Below are positions 1 to 8,736 of a stretch of DNA of 64,000 nucleotides, one piece after another. Source of the DNA: Allofournierella sp. (GTDB taxonomy: Bacteria; Bacillota; Clostridia; Oscillospirales; Ruminococcaceae); NCBI GenBank assembly GCA_020025635.1, contig JAHHRU010000001.1, positions 1 through 64,000 on the forward strand. The letters run 5' to 3'. Under the pieces are notes generated by a model. The model worked only from the letters and a program-made list of their open reading frames with translations, ran no database searches and had not been told where the DNA came from. A program made the position numbers and the translations under genes. The first letter of the stretch is position 1. Each line of letters opens with the position of its first letter.

Positions 1-92
1 ATTATCCTACAACAGGGGGCGTTTTGTCATTGTCCGTTTTTACTGGACCTGTTCACTGTTTTTCAAAGGCAGAGGGGCTTTTTCAGCGGCAG

Positions 93-1838
93 TTACAGAA
101 AGCCGCGGATATTTTTGATGTTGATTTCGCAGAAGCGGGGGTCTTCCACCTTGCGCATCTGGGCAAAAACATCTTCTTCGGTGAGGACCGCATTTTCCGG
201 ATGATTTTCGGTCAAAAGCCGGGCAAACGCCTCGGCGCTTTCACTCACCAGCCGGGAAAGATAGATCGCCAGGGCCTTTTCGCCCCGGGGGGTGAAGGTC
301 AGGGTGCCGACCTGTGGCTTTTCATAGCTCAGCTCTCCGTCCGCCAAAGCCTCATCCGGGATGTATCCGTCTTCCGGCAGGCCCAGGCGCTGGAACTGCT
401 CAAGGGGCGCTTCGCTCTTTTTCATCTCGGTGCGCAGCAGTTCGGCCATGCGCCGGCGCAGGGCAAGGCTTTCCACCGGGTGCTGCTGGTCCGGGTCCTC
501 CTGCAGATCATAAAGACGGCTGCCGAACCAATAGCTGTTGCTGCCCACCTTTGCCTCGGTGCGCAGCAGCTGGCAGCCATCGGTGAACGAGAAGCCGGGC
601 ACAAACTCCGTAGTGCGCAGCTCGGCGGCCGAGAAGGGGGCCGTCATGTGGCAGGGCATCAAAGTGTATTCATACAGGGGGGCATTGGCGCTGTTGGCAG
701 AAGCGCGCATGTAAACATAGCGGCCGTCGGTCACATTCACATGGCCGCCGAAGATGCCAAACAGGGCGGCATAGCGGACCGGCCGGTCCTTGCGCAGAAC
801 GGGCAGCAGCGAAACACCCTCGCTGTGGTTCAGGGGCGGCGCACCGAAGAAATCCAGAATGGTGGCCGGCACGTCAATGGTCTGGGCCAGCTCCTTCCGG
901 CGGGTGCCGTCCATTTCCGGCACTGCGGGGTCATGGATGAAGAACGGCAGATGGATCAGCTCCTGATAGAAAGGCTGCACGTTTTTGCCCATCCACTCTT
1001 TTTCGCCCAGCATAAAGCCGTGGTCGGTGTTCACAATGAGCAGGGTATCCTTCCAAAGATCATACTCATCCATCTTGTCCAGCACACGGCCCAGGTTCCG
1101 GTCGCACATGCTCATCAAAGCTGCGTACTCGTACCGCAGATGCCGGGTCGTTTCCTCATCCAGCTCGTTGCGGCCGTAATCGGGCCAGTCCATCTGCTTG
1201 CCGCGGTACTCATGGGGGTAAAGGTCCTTGTATTCCTGCTGGGAATAGAACGGCTCATGGGGGTCAAAGGATTCGATCTGCAAGAACCAGTTGTCGTTCT
1301 TCGCATTTTTGTCAATAAATTCCAGCCCGTTTTGGAAGGTGTGGTTCTGGGGCATTTTTTCTTCGCTGTCCAGATACGCACGGTTTGCCCAGTCATGCCG
1401 CCAGTTTCCGCCGGCGGTGCGGCCGGAATGGGTTTCCGGCCAGAAGGGCTTTTCCACACAGGGCACCCAGGGGTCGCCCTGCTGGCCCCGGTTCATTTCA
1501 AAGCTGTCGAACTTGCTCATATAGCAGGAACCGCCGTCCTCCCAGTAATGGAAGTGGTCTGTTGTGATGTGGGAATAAACGCCGATCTTGCGCAGGTTGG
1601 TGCAGAGGGATTCATCGTAAGGCTCCATCGGGGACCAGCTGCGATGCAGGAAATTGTACCGTCCGGTGTGCAGCTCCCGCCGTGCAGGCATACAGGGCAT
1701 GCTGCCGCCGTAGAAGGTATCAAAAGTGACGGTGCGGCTGGCCAGCCGCTGGAAATTGGGCAGCTTTGTCCAGTCACATCCGTAATTGGGCAGCAGGTGC
1801 CGGTTGAGGGAGTCGAACAGAACCATAATGGCTTTCAT
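93..1838 (-). CDS. Sulfatase family protein (alkaline-phosphatase superfamily)
   Basis: 581 residues. Sulfatases hydrolyse sulfate esters using a formylglycine made from a Cys or Ser in a C-x-P-x-R core. Here C49-M-P-A-R53 followed by L56-H-T-G-R60 matches that signature, and Asp9 and a later NTDHG stretch supply metal ligands. No signal peptide is visible, so the enzyme looks cytoplasmic. In an anaerobe the Cys would probably be matured by a radical-SAM anSME, which is not in this window. The ATG follows AAAGGAG. It is divergent from a SASA-type esterase, which suggests glycan desulfation (mucin or glycosaminoglycan), but the substrate cannot be read from the sequence. Confidence 0.9.
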   Translation of the reverse strand: MKAIMVLFDSLNRHLLPNYGCDWTKLPNFQRLASRTVTFDTFYGGSMPCMPARRELHTGRYNFLHRSWSPMEPYDESLCTNLRKIGVYSHITTDHFHYWEDGGSCYMSKFDSFEMNRGQQGDPWVPCVEKPFWPETHSGRTAGGNWRHDWANRAYLDSEEKMPQNHTFQNGLEFIDKNAKNDNWFLQIESFDPHEPFYSQQEYKDLYPHEYRGKQMDWPDYGRNELDEETTRHLRYEYAALMSMCDRNLGRVLDKMDEYDLWKDTLLIVNTDHGFMLGEKEWMGKNVQPFYQELIHLPFFIHDPAVPEMDGTRRKELAQTIDVPATILDFFGAPPLNHSEGVSLLPVLRKDRPVRYAALFGIFGGHVNVTDGRYVYMRASANSANAPLYEYTLMPCHMTAPFSAAELRTTEFVPGFSFTDGCQLLRTEAKVGSNSYWFGSRLYDLQEDPDQQHPVESLALRRRMAELLRTEMKKSEAPLEQFQRLGLPEDGYIPDEALADGELSYEKPQVGTLTFTPRGEKALAIYLSRLVSESAEAFARLLTENHPENAVLTEEDVFAQMRKVEDPRFCEINIKNIRGFL

Positions 1839-1897
1839 TCAAAACGCTCCTTTGTGGCCCGGTGCGGGCTCTTTTTTCTCTGATTTTTCTGTATACA

Positions 1898-1927
1898 AGC
1901 ATACGGGTTTTCCATCGTTTTTGTCAA
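1898..1927 (-). promoter_or_regulatory. Promoter of the sulfatase gene
   Basis: On the minus strand a TTGACA (-35) at 1922-1927 and TATGCT (-10) at 1898-1903 are separated by 18 bases, about 60 bases upstream of the sulfatase ATG. Confidence 0.7.
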
Positions 1928-1948
1928 GCCCGGCCGGGCATTTGGGAA

Positions 1949-1978
1949 TGGACAAGCCCCCGGCCGCCGTGCTAAAAT
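1949..1978 (+). promoter_or_regulatory. Promoter of the SASA-type esterase gene
   Basis: TGGACA at 1949-1954 and TAAAAT at 1973-1978, spacer 18, with an extended TGC before the -10. The predicted transcript starts near 1985, right at the GAGGTG ribosome site, so the leader is very short. It is divergent from the sulfatase promoter. Confidence 0.5.
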
Positions 1979-1996
1979 AGGGCCGAGGTGATTTTT

Positions 1997-2773
1997 ATGA
2001 GCCAGTATGTTGACAAAACGATTTTGGGCCCAAACAGCACCTGCAATGCGGATGCGCCCATTTACTCTTTTTTGATGGCCGGCCAGTCCAATATGGCCGG
2101 GCGGGGAAATCTGGACGGTGCCCCCCTTATTTCCGATGAGCGCTGCCATGTGCTGCGCATGGGCCGCTGGCAGGCCATGACCGAGCCTGTGAATGTGGAC
2201 CGCAGCCCTTTCCCCGGCTTTGGCGCCAAGAGCGGAGCAAGCCTTGCGGCCCGCTTTGCCCAGCTTTATGCCAAAACCTATGACCGCCAGGTGGGCCTTA
2301 TCCCCTGTGCGGACGGCGGCACCTCCATTGACCAGTGGCTGCCGGGCAGCCTTCTGTTCGATCACGCGGTGTTCCAGGCAAAGCTTGCCATGCGCACCTC
2401 CACCCTCTGCGGCATCCTGTGGCATCAGGGCGAGGCGGACTGCAAGCAGATGGAGGGCGTGCTTTGCTACCCGGAAAAATTCATCCGCACCATGCAGGCC
2501 TTCCGCAGGGAGCTGGGTCAGGATCTGCCCATCCTCATCGGGGAGCTGGGCCGGCCGGATCTGGGCTTTTATTCTTCGGATGCGGACTCTCTGCGGGAAT
2601 TCAACCGCCGCCTGCCCGAGCTTGCGGCACAGCTTCCCCGCTGCCGGGTGGTTTCCAGCGAAAATCTTCCCTGCCAGGGCGATGGCTTCCACTTTGGCAC
2701 CGCCGACGTGCGCACCTTTGGTGAGCGGTATTTTGAAGCTTACCAGTCCCTTTGCAAAGAGAGCGGTTTGTAA
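1997..2773 (+). CDS. Sialate O-acetylesterase-like (SASA / CE6 family) carbohydrate esterase
   Basis: 258 residues. The N-terminal GQSNMAGRG block (about residues 29-37) is the nucleophile motif of the SASA/CE6 family, with Ser31 as catalytic serine. A C-terminal D-G-F-H-F segment supplies the His of the triad. These enzymes remove acetyl groups from sialic acids or xylans. No secretion signal is seen. A GTG at 1988 is in frame, but it lies inside the GAGGTG ribosome site (1985-1990), so the ATG at 1997 is preferred. It is divergently paired with a sulfatase, which fits removal of decorations from host glycans. The exact substrate is not known. Confidence 0.82.
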   Translation: MSQYVDKTILGPNSTCNADAPIYSFLMAGQSNMAGRGNLDGAPLISDERCHVLRMGRWQAMTEPVNVDRSPFPGFGAKSGASLAARFAQLYAKTYDRQVGLIPCADGGTSIDQWLPGSLLFDHAVFQAKLAMRTSTLCGILWHQGEADCKQMEGVLCYPEKFIRTMQAFRRELGQDLPILIGELGRPDLGFYSSDADSLREFNRRLPELAAQLPRCRVVSSENLPCQGDGFHFGTADVRTFGERYFEAYQSLCKESGL

Positions 2774-2778
2774 CCGAT

Positions 2779-2826
2779 AAAAACAGCAGGCGCTTCGCAT
2801 TGAAAAGCAAAGCGCCTGCTGTTTTT
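2779..2826. terminator. Bidirectional terminator between esterase and GT-C gene
   Basis: Perfect 17-bp arms (2779-2795 and 2810-2826) flanked by A5 and T5 tracts. It serves the converging esterase (+) and membrane-protein (-) genes. Confidence 0.85.
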
Positions 2827-4298
2827 CATTTCAGTTTCTGTTTTTGAGCCAGATGCATTGCACCGCCCAGTGCCAGCAGGATCAGCAGCGGAGTGAAATT
2901 GAAGGCATAGCGGGCTTTTGTTTCCCAAAGGCTCAAAAAGAGCACCAGCCCCAGCACGCTCACACCGCACAGGGTCAGCGTTCCGGGCACTGCCGGTTTT
3001 ATCTGGCCCGCAAGGAAAGCCAGCATGAACAGTTCCAGCATAAGCAGATAGCCCTGGCAGTAATAAACCAGCGGCATATACCCCGGCTGGCCTTCCAGGA
3101 TAAAGGAATGGGTCCAGTTGGCCCGCTGCGGGGTGGCAAGGAACTCTTCCGAATTGTACAGGCCGTCCCCCCAGGTGATGGATGCCTTATGGGTCATGAA
3201 TTCCGCAAGCCCTGCCGGGGTGAAGGATGCATAGTTCTTTTGAAGCTGGGCACGGATCAGCTCTTTCCTTTCGGCAAGGGTATCCACCGACATGGCAAGG
3301 TCAAAATCCTGCTGGGAGTAATTGCCGTCATCGTGGCTGCCGTAGCAGAACCAAAGGGTCAGCGGCAGAGCCAGGCTGTCCTCTTCGGTCCAGTCGATGA
3401 GCCAGCTGCGCTGAACGGCCTTATAGCCGGTCAGCAGCAAAAGGAACACCAGCAGCAGGGCCGCCCCGCTGAGCAGCGCCTTTTTGGGCGGATGTTCCAA
3501 AAAGAGCTGGATCACTGCCGCCGCCAGCACCACCACCACACTGCCCTTTACCGCAAAGCCCGCAAAGGCTGCCGCCGCCATTCCGACAAGCAATAAAAGC
3601 TGTTTTTTCCGGCTGCCGCCTTTTCGGAACTCATCCAAGCCCAAAATCACCAGCAGCGCAAAGGGCAGCGAAAGGGTGTCGGAATAAAAGCAGGGGCTGT
3701 ACAGCACAAACGGCGCAAACCCGGCTGTCAGCAAAAAGGCCAGCGCCACTGCCCGGTTGGAAGCAAACACCCGCCGGGCCAGCACGCAGATCATTGCCGC
3801 TGTGCCGGCAATGGCCAGCACATTCAAAAGGATGCCCGGCATCACCCCCCGAAGATCGAGCCCTGGGCCAAAGCCGAACAGGCTGGTGAGCTTATACCAG
3901 CCCCCCAGCAGCAAGGCAAGGCCCAGATTGTTGTTGCATACAATGTAATAGCCGCCCCAGGTGGGGAATTTTCCGTATTCCAGGAACTCCGGCAGGCTTT
4001 TCAGGATCACCTCGTGGTCCATGATGGGCACCTCGGCCAAAAGCCAGCCCATCCAGCAAAGGAAGACGGTATAGAAAAAAAGCACCGACCGGGAAAGGAG
4101 CTTCCAGTTTTTGGGTGAAAGGCAATCCAGTTTGGGCAGGACAAACCTTGCCAGGGCCCAAACTGCCCCCGCCATCACAAGGCCCAGCCCCAAAGCCGCC
4201 GGGCTGTTGTGCGGCCAGCGCACCAGATTGTTTAAAAAGATCCAGCCCCAAAGCAGGGCAAAACCGGCATAAAAAAGCCGGGCTGCTATTTTTTGCAT
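2826..4298 (-). CDS. Polytopic membrane protein, GT-C/GT39-like glycosyltransferase candidate
   Basis: 490 residues with about 11-12 hydrophobic segments. An acidic motif M-D-H-E sits in the first large loop after transmembrane segment 3, where GT-C enzymes (PMT/ArnT type) carry their catalytic acidic residue. The length and layout resemble the many uncharacterised GT39/EpsG-like proteins of Firmicutes that use polyprenyl-phosphate sugars. The ATG follows AAGGGGG. It ends at the bidirectional hairpin shared with the esterase gene. It is read as a probable sugar transferase for envelope glycans. It could also be a general membrane protein without catalysis, because no family-defining motif beyond this is visible. 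Confidence 0.6.
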   Translation of the reverse strand: MQKIAARLFYAGFALLWGWIFLNNLVRWPHNSPAALGLGLVMAGAVWALARFVLPKLDCLSPKNWKLLSRSVLFFYTVFLCWMGWLLAEVPIMDHEVILKSLPEFLEYGKFPTWGGYYIVCNNNLGLALLLGGWYKLTSLFGFGPGLDLRGVMPGILLNVLAIAGTAAMICVLARRVFASNRAVALAFLLTAGFAPFVLYSPCFYSDTLSLPFALLVILGLDEFRKGGSRKKQLLLLVGMAAAAFAGFAVKGSVVVVLAAAVIQLFLEHPPKKALLSGAALLLVFLLLLTGYKAVQRSWLIDWTEEDSLALPLTLWFCYGSHDDGNYSQQDFDLAMSVDTLAERKELIRAQLQKNYASFTPAGLAEFMTHKASITWGDGLYNSEEFLATPQRANWTHSFILEGQPGYMPLVYYCQGYLLMLELFMLAFLAGQIKPAVPGTLTLCGVSVLGLVLFLSLWETKARYAFNFTPLLILLALGGAMHLAQKQKLK

Positions 4299-4422
4299 TC
4301 ATCGGCCCCCTTGTTTTTCTTTTTTCAAGGATACCACAGATGCCCTTCTCCCGCAAGGCTGGCAGACTGCAAAAGCCGCCCCCTGCCCGGCTGCGGGCAA
4401 GGGGCGGCTTGCGGATTTAAAA

Positions 4423-4761
4423 TCACGAAACCTTCGCAAGGCTGGTGTTCATGGCCGGCCCCAGAAGATCTTCTCTGGATACAAAGTAGATGAACTGGTT
4501 TCCCTGATGGGTCAGCACGCCCCGCTCACCGGGTTCCAGCTGACGGGCGATCTCACGGGGGACCGCAAAACGGACCTCACCGCTCTGGCACACAAAGCTT
4601 ACCATGGGGCCGCACTCACCGTTGAGGGTCACCCTCTTGACGGTGGCCGCCAGGCTCACTTCGCCTTTTTGCTTTTTGCCATACCAGCGTCCCCAGGCTG
4701 CAATGAGCCCGATCGCCGAAGCTGCTGCCAATAATCCTGCTGCGATAAACATCCACCGCAT
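4423..4761 (-). CDS. DUF2500 family membrane protein
   Basis: 112 residues. One N-terminal transmembrane helix (about residues 3-22) is followed by a small soluble domain with a V-T-L-N-G-E stretch, an F-V-C-Q-S-G-E stretch and a G-E-R-G-V-L-T-H-Q-G segment, the pattern of DUF2500 proteins. The function of this family is not established. Upstream in-frame codons exist, but AAGGAGGGACC sits directly before the ATG at 4761 and sets the start. It is a single gene between the GT-C protein and rodA, all on the minus strand. Confidence 0.72.
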   Translation of the reverse strand: MRWMFIAAGLLAAASAIGLIAAWGRWYGKKQKGEVSLAATVKRVTLNGECGPMVSFVCQSGEVRFAVPREIARQLEPGERGVLTHQGNQFIYFVSREDLLGPAMNTSLAKVS

Positions 4762-4892
4762 ATGTGGTCCCTCCTTATTGGGTTTTTGATCTCTTCTGCT
4801 TATAATACGCTTTAGCGGGGTAATATATTTCACATTTTCTTAACTTTTCTGAAATTTATAAAAAAAGTTTTTATAAAAGAGGGCAAACCCGA

Positions 4893-4932
4893 AAAGAAGG
4901 CCTGTTTTCCAACCGGAAAACAGGCCTTCTTT
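4893..4932 (-). terminator. Terminator after rodA
   Basis: Perfect 18-bp arms (4893-4910 / 4915-4932) with a 4-base loop. It touches the rodA stop codon. Confidence 0.8.
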
Positions 4933-6119
4933 CAACCGTTGCTGAACAAATTCTTTTTGTTGTGCATATACACGCTGGTAACGAGCCCCACCGAAAGGTA
5001 CATCATCAGGGCGCTGGTGCCGCCTGCCGAGAAAAACGGCAGCGTGATGCCGATGACCGGCAGCAGCGAAAGGTTCATGCCCAAATTGATGATGATCTGC
5101 CAGGCAATGGCCGCAAATACGCCGGAGCAGATGTAAACGCCCACATAGTCCTCACTGCGAAGGCCGGTGACAAGGGTGCGCACCGCAATGAACAAAAGCA
5201 CCCCCAGAATGATCACGCTGCCCACAAAGCCGACACATTCGGCCAGATAGCTGAACATGAAGTCATCCTGGGCATTGATCACATTGTAGTGATCCTCACC
5301 GAAAAGCCCCCGCCCAAAGATCTGGCCGGAGCCGATGGCGACCTTGCCGCCCTGCTGCTGGCGGGAAATATCGGGATACTGGTCGGGATGGAGCAGCGCC
5401 ATGATGCGCTCGAACTGATAGCCCTTGAGAAATTTCTCCGGGAAAAAGCCGATCATCAGCGAAAAGCCGGTAATGCCCACCGCCGCGGCCGAAAAGATAT
5501 ATTTCCAGGAAAGGCCGGCCACAAACAGCATCATACAGCCGATGCAGCAAAACACGATGGCCGTGCCGTCATCTCCCTGCACATGCACAATGGCGGCCAC
5601 CGCCAGGATGTGGGCCAGCAGCTTTGCAAGCTCCCGGGGCTCGTTGATCTTTTCCCGCACATTGTCAAGATGCATGGCAAAGGTCAGGATAAAGCTGATC
5701 TTGGCAAGCTCGGTCGGCTGAAGGCTCAAGGGCCCAAGGCGGATCCAGCTGTAATTGTCGGTTCCGGGCGGGTTCCAGCCCAAAACCAGCGGCCCGATGC
5801 TTGCATGGGTCAATGTGAGCAGCACCAAAAGCCAGGAAAAGCATACATGGATGGGCCAGATGCGCACCAGAGAGCGGTAATCGATGCAGGAAAGGCCAAC
5901 AGCGCAGATGATCCCGAACAGGCTTGCTGCCCCCTGCACCACTGCGTTGCGGTAGGCGCCCAGCCCTTCGATGCTGCCGTCAAAGGCGTTCACTTCAAAG
6001 CCGCCGGCATTCATTCCCAGCGAGACCAGTGTGAGCACACTGAGCACCGAACAGAAAAGACAGGCTGACAGATACAGCCAGTCGGTCGCTTTCAAATATT
6101 GCTTGATGACCTTGAACAC
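4932..6119 (-). CDS. rodA: RodA, SEDS-family peptidoglycan glycosyltransferase
   Basis: 395 residues, about ten membrane helices. SEDS proteins polymerise lipid II into glycan strands, and RodA does so for cell elongation with a class-B PBP partner (not in the window). Family marks are S-W-I-R-L-G-P-L-S-L-Q-P-T-E-L-A-K around residue 130-145 and the later G-S-G-Q-I-F-G-R-G-L-F. The C-terminal P-F-F-S-A-G-G-T-S also fits. FtsW/SpoVE is the alternative, but the divergence of the middle region and the isolated context fit RodA better. The start is a GTG at 6119 with AAGGTG five bases upstream. Confidence 0.88.
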   Translation of the reverse strand: MFKVIKQYLKATDWLYLSACLFCSVLSVLTLVSLGMNAGGFEVNAFDGSIEGLGAYRNAVVQGAASLFGIICAVGLSCIDYRSLVRIWPIHVCFSWLLVLLTLTHASIGPLVLGWNPPGTDNYSWIRLGPLSLQPTELAKISFILTFAMHLDNVREKINEPRELAKLLAHILAVAAIVHVQGDDGTAIVFCCIGCMMLFVAGLSWKYIFSAAAVGITGFSLMIGFFPEKFLKGYQFERIMALLHPDQYPDISRQQQGGKVAIGSGQIFGRGLFGEDHYNVINAQDDFMFSYLAECVGFVGSVIILGVLLFIAVRTLVTGLRSEDYVGVYICSGVFAAIAWQIIINLGMNLSLLPVIGITLPFFSAGGTSALMMYLSVGLVTSVYMHNKKNLFSNG

Positions 6120-6157
6120 AGCATCACCTTCCCTTTATAAATACACACTATTTTGTT

Positions 6158-6186
6158 ATTATATCCCACTTGCAGCCCGCTGGCAA
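6158..6186 (-). promoter_or_regulatory. Promoter of rodA
   Basis: Minus strand TTGCCA at 6181-6186, spacer 17, TATAAT at 6158-6163. It is back to back with the tsaE promoter. Confidence 0.7.
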
Positions 6187-6250
6187 CGCTTTTTTCCGGC
6201 GCACATGCACGCTTTCCGGCGGCTTGGGGGTCGAAACAGGCAATTTTGCG

Positions 6251-6279
6251 TTGAACTTTTGGGATTATCGGGTTATAAT
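6251..6279 (+). promoter_or_regulatory. Promoter of the tsaE-tsaB-rpiB operon
   Basis: TTGAAC at 6251-6256, spacer 17, TATAAT at 6274-6279. This leaves an untranslated leader of roughly 85 bases before tsaE, with no clear riboswitch fold. Confidence 0.7.
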
Positions 6280-6370
6280 AATTTCTGGCCCCGGATAAAG
6301 TCCGTCTTTTTTATAAAACGAGGCGCAGGGGGCGCATCTTTCACAAAAAGCAAAAGGAGGCCTTTTGAGC

Positions 6371-6799
6371 ATGGCCGTTTTCACTACCAGCAGCCGGGCC
6401 GAAACCGTGGCCCTTGGCCGGCGGCTTGCCGCTGCTTTGCAGCCGGGCACCCTTATCTGCTATCAGGGCGGGCTGGGCGCAGGCAAAACCGCTTTTACCG
6501 AAGGGCTTGCCCAGGGGCTTGGCTGCCAGGACCCGGTGAGCAGCCCCACCTTTGCCATTGTAAACTATTACCGGGGGCCCCGGCCCCTGGCCCATTTCGA
6601 TCTCTACCGCCTGAGCTCAGAGGATGATCTTTGTGCCGCCGGGCTGTATGACTATCTGGACGAGGGTGCCATCGTTGCTGCCGAGTGGAGCGAAAACTTC
6701 GCCGACCTTCTGGCTGCCGAGGACCCGGTGACCGTGCGGATCGAGCGGCTGAGCGAGGATGCCCGCCGCATTACCATTGAGGGGGTTTCCTTATGCTGA
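6371..6799 (+). CDS. tsaE: TsaE, tRNA t6A biosynthesis ATPase
   Basis: 142 residues. TsaE is the P-loop ATPase that drives the TsaB-TsaD complex when it puts threonylcarbamoyl on A37 of ANN-decoding tRNAs. The Walker A is G33-G-L-G-A-G-K-T40, followed by S-S-P-T-F, H-F-D-L-Y-R-L and E-W-S-E-N, all typical. The ATG at 6371 is chosen, ten bases after AAAAGGAGG. A TTG at 6365 is a possible alternative. Its 3' end overlaps tsaB by seven bases, so the two are translationally coupled. Confidence 0.93.
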   Translation: MAVFTTSSRAETVALGRRLAAALQPGTLICYQGGLGAGKTAFTEGLAQGLGCQDPVSSPTFAIVNYYRGPRPLAHFDLYRLSSEDDLCAAGLYDYLDEGAIVAAEWSENFADLLAAEDPVTVRIERLSEDARRITIEGVSLC

Positions 6800-7500
6800 C
6801 CTTTGGTCTTGATACTGCGGGCAAAACCGCTTCGGTCGCCGTTCTGGACGGAGACCGGCTTTTGTACGAAAACTTTGTGGACTGCGGCCTGACCCACAGC
6901 GAGACCATGCTGCCCCTCATTGACAGTGCTCTGCGGGCCGTGGGCCGCACCCCGGCCGATGTACAGCTTTGGGGTGTCTGCTCGGGGCCGGGCAGCTTCA
7001 CCGGCCTTCGCATCGGGCTGGCTGCCATCAAGGGCCTTGCCTTTGCTTCGGATGCTCCTTGTGCGCCGGTTTCCACCCTGGAAGCGCTGGCGCTGGGCTG
7101 CATCGGCGGTGAAGGCACCATTCTGTGTGCACTGGATGCCCGCCGCCGTGAGGTATACTGGGCCGCATTTGACCTTGCAAGCGGCCGGCGCCTTACCGAA
7201 GATCAGGCAGCGCCGGTAAAAAGTCTTGCAGATTTTGTCAAAAGCTGCAAAAAGCCCCTGTTTTTTGTTGGTGATGGGGCTTCCTTGTGTTATAATGAAT
7301 ATGATCAGCTGGACGGTGTGGTGCACGCACCCGCCGCTTTGAGCCGCTGCCGGGGTGCGGCGGTGTGCCTTGCGGCACAAAAGGCCTTTGAGCGGGGCGA
7401 ATGTGTTCCGCCCGCGCGGCTTGCCCCCAACTATCACCGTTTGAGCCAGGCGGAGCGGGAACGCGCCGCCCGAATAAAAGCCGAAGGAGAAAACAAATGA
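6793..7500 (+). CDS. tsaB: TsaB, tRNA t6A biosynthesis scaffold protein
   Basis: 235 residues. TsaB is the inactive ASKHA-fold partner that binds TsaD and TsaE. F-G-L-D-T-A-G-K at the N-terminus and S-G-P-G-S-F-T-G-L-R-I-G (about 72-83) are the family marks. As expected for TsaB, the metal-binding histidines of TsaD are absent. It overlaps tsaE upstream and shares ATGA with rpiB downstream. Confidence 0.93.
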   Translation: MLTFGLDTAGKTASVAVLDGDRLLYENFVDCGLTHSETMLPLIDSALRAVGRTPADVQLWGVCSGPGSFTGLRIGLAAIKGLAFASDAPCAPVSTLEALALGCIGGEGTILCALDARRREVYWAAFDLASGRRLTEDQAAPVKSLADFVKSCKKPLFFVGDGASLCYNEYDQLDGVVHAPAALSRCRGAAVCLAAQKAFERGECVPPARLAPNYHRLSQAERERAARIKAEGENK

Positions 7501-7943
7501 CAAAACCCGTTGCACTGGCTGCCGATCACGGCGGCTTTGAACTGAAGGAAGCAGTCCGCCAGCATCTGGAAGAGATCGGTGTTGCCTATAAGGATTTCGG
7601 CAGCTACACCGGCGAAGCCTGCGATTACCCGGACATGGCCGAAAAGGCCTGCCGTGCTGTGGTTGGCGGCGAATGCGATAAGGCCCTGCTGTTCTGCGGC
7701 ACCGGCGTTGGCATTTCCATGAGCGCCAACAAGATCAAAGGCATCCGCGCCTGCTGCTGCTCGGATGCGTTCAGCGCTGAATACACCCGCCGCCACAACG
7801 ACGCCAACGCCCTGTGCATGGGCGGCCGTGTTGTGGGCCCCGGCCTTGGCATCTACCTGGCAGACCTGTTCCTGAACACTCCCTTCGAGGGCGGCCGTCA
7901 CCAGCGCCGTGTGGACAAGATGATGGCCCTGGAGAACACCTGA
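7497..7943 (+). CDS. rpiB: Ribose-5-phosphate isomerase B
   Basis: 148 residues, the usual RpiB/LacAB size. It interconverts ribose-5-P and ribulose-5-P, linking the pentose phosphate path to PRPP. The A-D-H-G-G-F-E-L-K N-terminus, the F-C-G-T-G-V-G-I-S loop with its active-site Cys, and R-R-H-N-D-A-N-A-L are all present. GAAGGAG precedes the ATG, which overlaps the tsaB stop. A PRPP-using enzyme (upp) follows 67 bases on. A sugar-specific isomerase (LacAB, RpiB-like) is an unlikely alternative. Confidence 0.92.
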   Translation: MTKPVALAADHGGFELKEAVRQHLEEIGVAYKDFGSYTGEACDYPDMAEKACRAVVGGECDKALLFCGTGVGISMSANKIKGIRACCCSDAFSAEYTRRHNDANALCMGGRVVGPGLGIYLADLFLNTPFEGGRHQRRVDKMMALENT

Positions 7944-8010
7944 TCCCATTGCTTTTTTTCGCATTGCAAGCGGAAATTCTTTTGAACAAGATTAGAAGGA
8001 GCGGATAAAA

Positions 8011-8643
8011 ATGAACAAATCTCCCATGATCCTGGACCATCCCCTGGTTCAGCACAAGATCGCACACCTGCGTGACAAGAACACCGGCACCAAGGAGTTC
8101 AAGGAGCTGGTCAGCGAGCTGGCTATGCTGCTGTGCTACGAGGCGACCCGTGACCTGCCCACCGAGCCTGTGGACATTGAGACCCCCATCGGCATTGCCC
8201 ACACCCGGATGCTGGCCGGCCGCAAGCTGGCCCTGGTGCCCATCCTGCGCGCCGGTCTTGGCATGGTAGACGGTATGCTCAGCCTGCTGCCCGCGGCAAA
8301 GGTCGGCCACATCGGTATGTACCGCAACGAGGAGACCCTGGAGCCTGTGGAATACTACTGCAAGCTTCCCAGCGACATTGCCGAGCGTGAAGTGCTGGTT
8401 CTGGACCCCATGGTCGCCACCGGCGGCAGCGCCTGTGACGCCATTGCTCAGATCAAAAAGCGCGGTGCCCGCAACATCAAGTTCCTGGGCCTGATCGCCG
8501 CTCCGGAAGGTCTGGAAAAGCTGCGTTCCGCTCATCCCGATGTGGACATCTATGTGGCCGCTCTGGATGAAAAGCTCAACGAAAACGGTTACATCGTTCC
8601 CGGTCTGGGCGATGCCGGCGACCGCATCTTCGGCACCAAATAA
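8011..8643 (+). CDS. upp: Uracil phosphoribosyltransferase
   Basis: 210 residues. It salvages uracil with PRPP to give UMP. The diagnostic elements are R-A-G-L-G-M, the PRPP loop L-D-P-M-V-A-T-G-G-S and the C-terminal P-G-L-G-D-A-G-D-R-I-F-G-T uracil-binding segment, all intact. GAAGGAG precedes the ATG. No strong promoter is visible in the 67-base gap after rpiB, so readthrough from the tsaE operon is likely. Confidence 0.96.
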   Translation: MNKSPMILDHPLVQHKIAHLRDKNTGTKEFKELVSELAMLLCYEATRDLPTEPVDIETPIGIAHTRMLAGRKLALVPILRAGLGMVDGMLSLLPAAKVGHIGMYRNEETLEPVEYYCKLPSDIAEREVLVLDPMVATGGSACDAIAQIKKRGARNIKFLGLIAAPEGLEKLRSAHPDVDIYVAALDEKLNENGYIVPGLGDAGDRIFGTK

Positions 8644-8736
8644 GTTTTCTGAACCGAGCCGTGTGCTCCTCGCCCCTGACGCTGGGAACGGGGACCCACG
8701 GCTTTTTATTTTTTAAAGAAAGTGAGGCGAGCGGCT

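Noticed and set aside
24..1883. Plus-strand open frame of about 600 codons
   Set aside because: It is the antisense shadow of the sulfatase gene, which has a clear family signature, ribosome site and promoter on the other strand.
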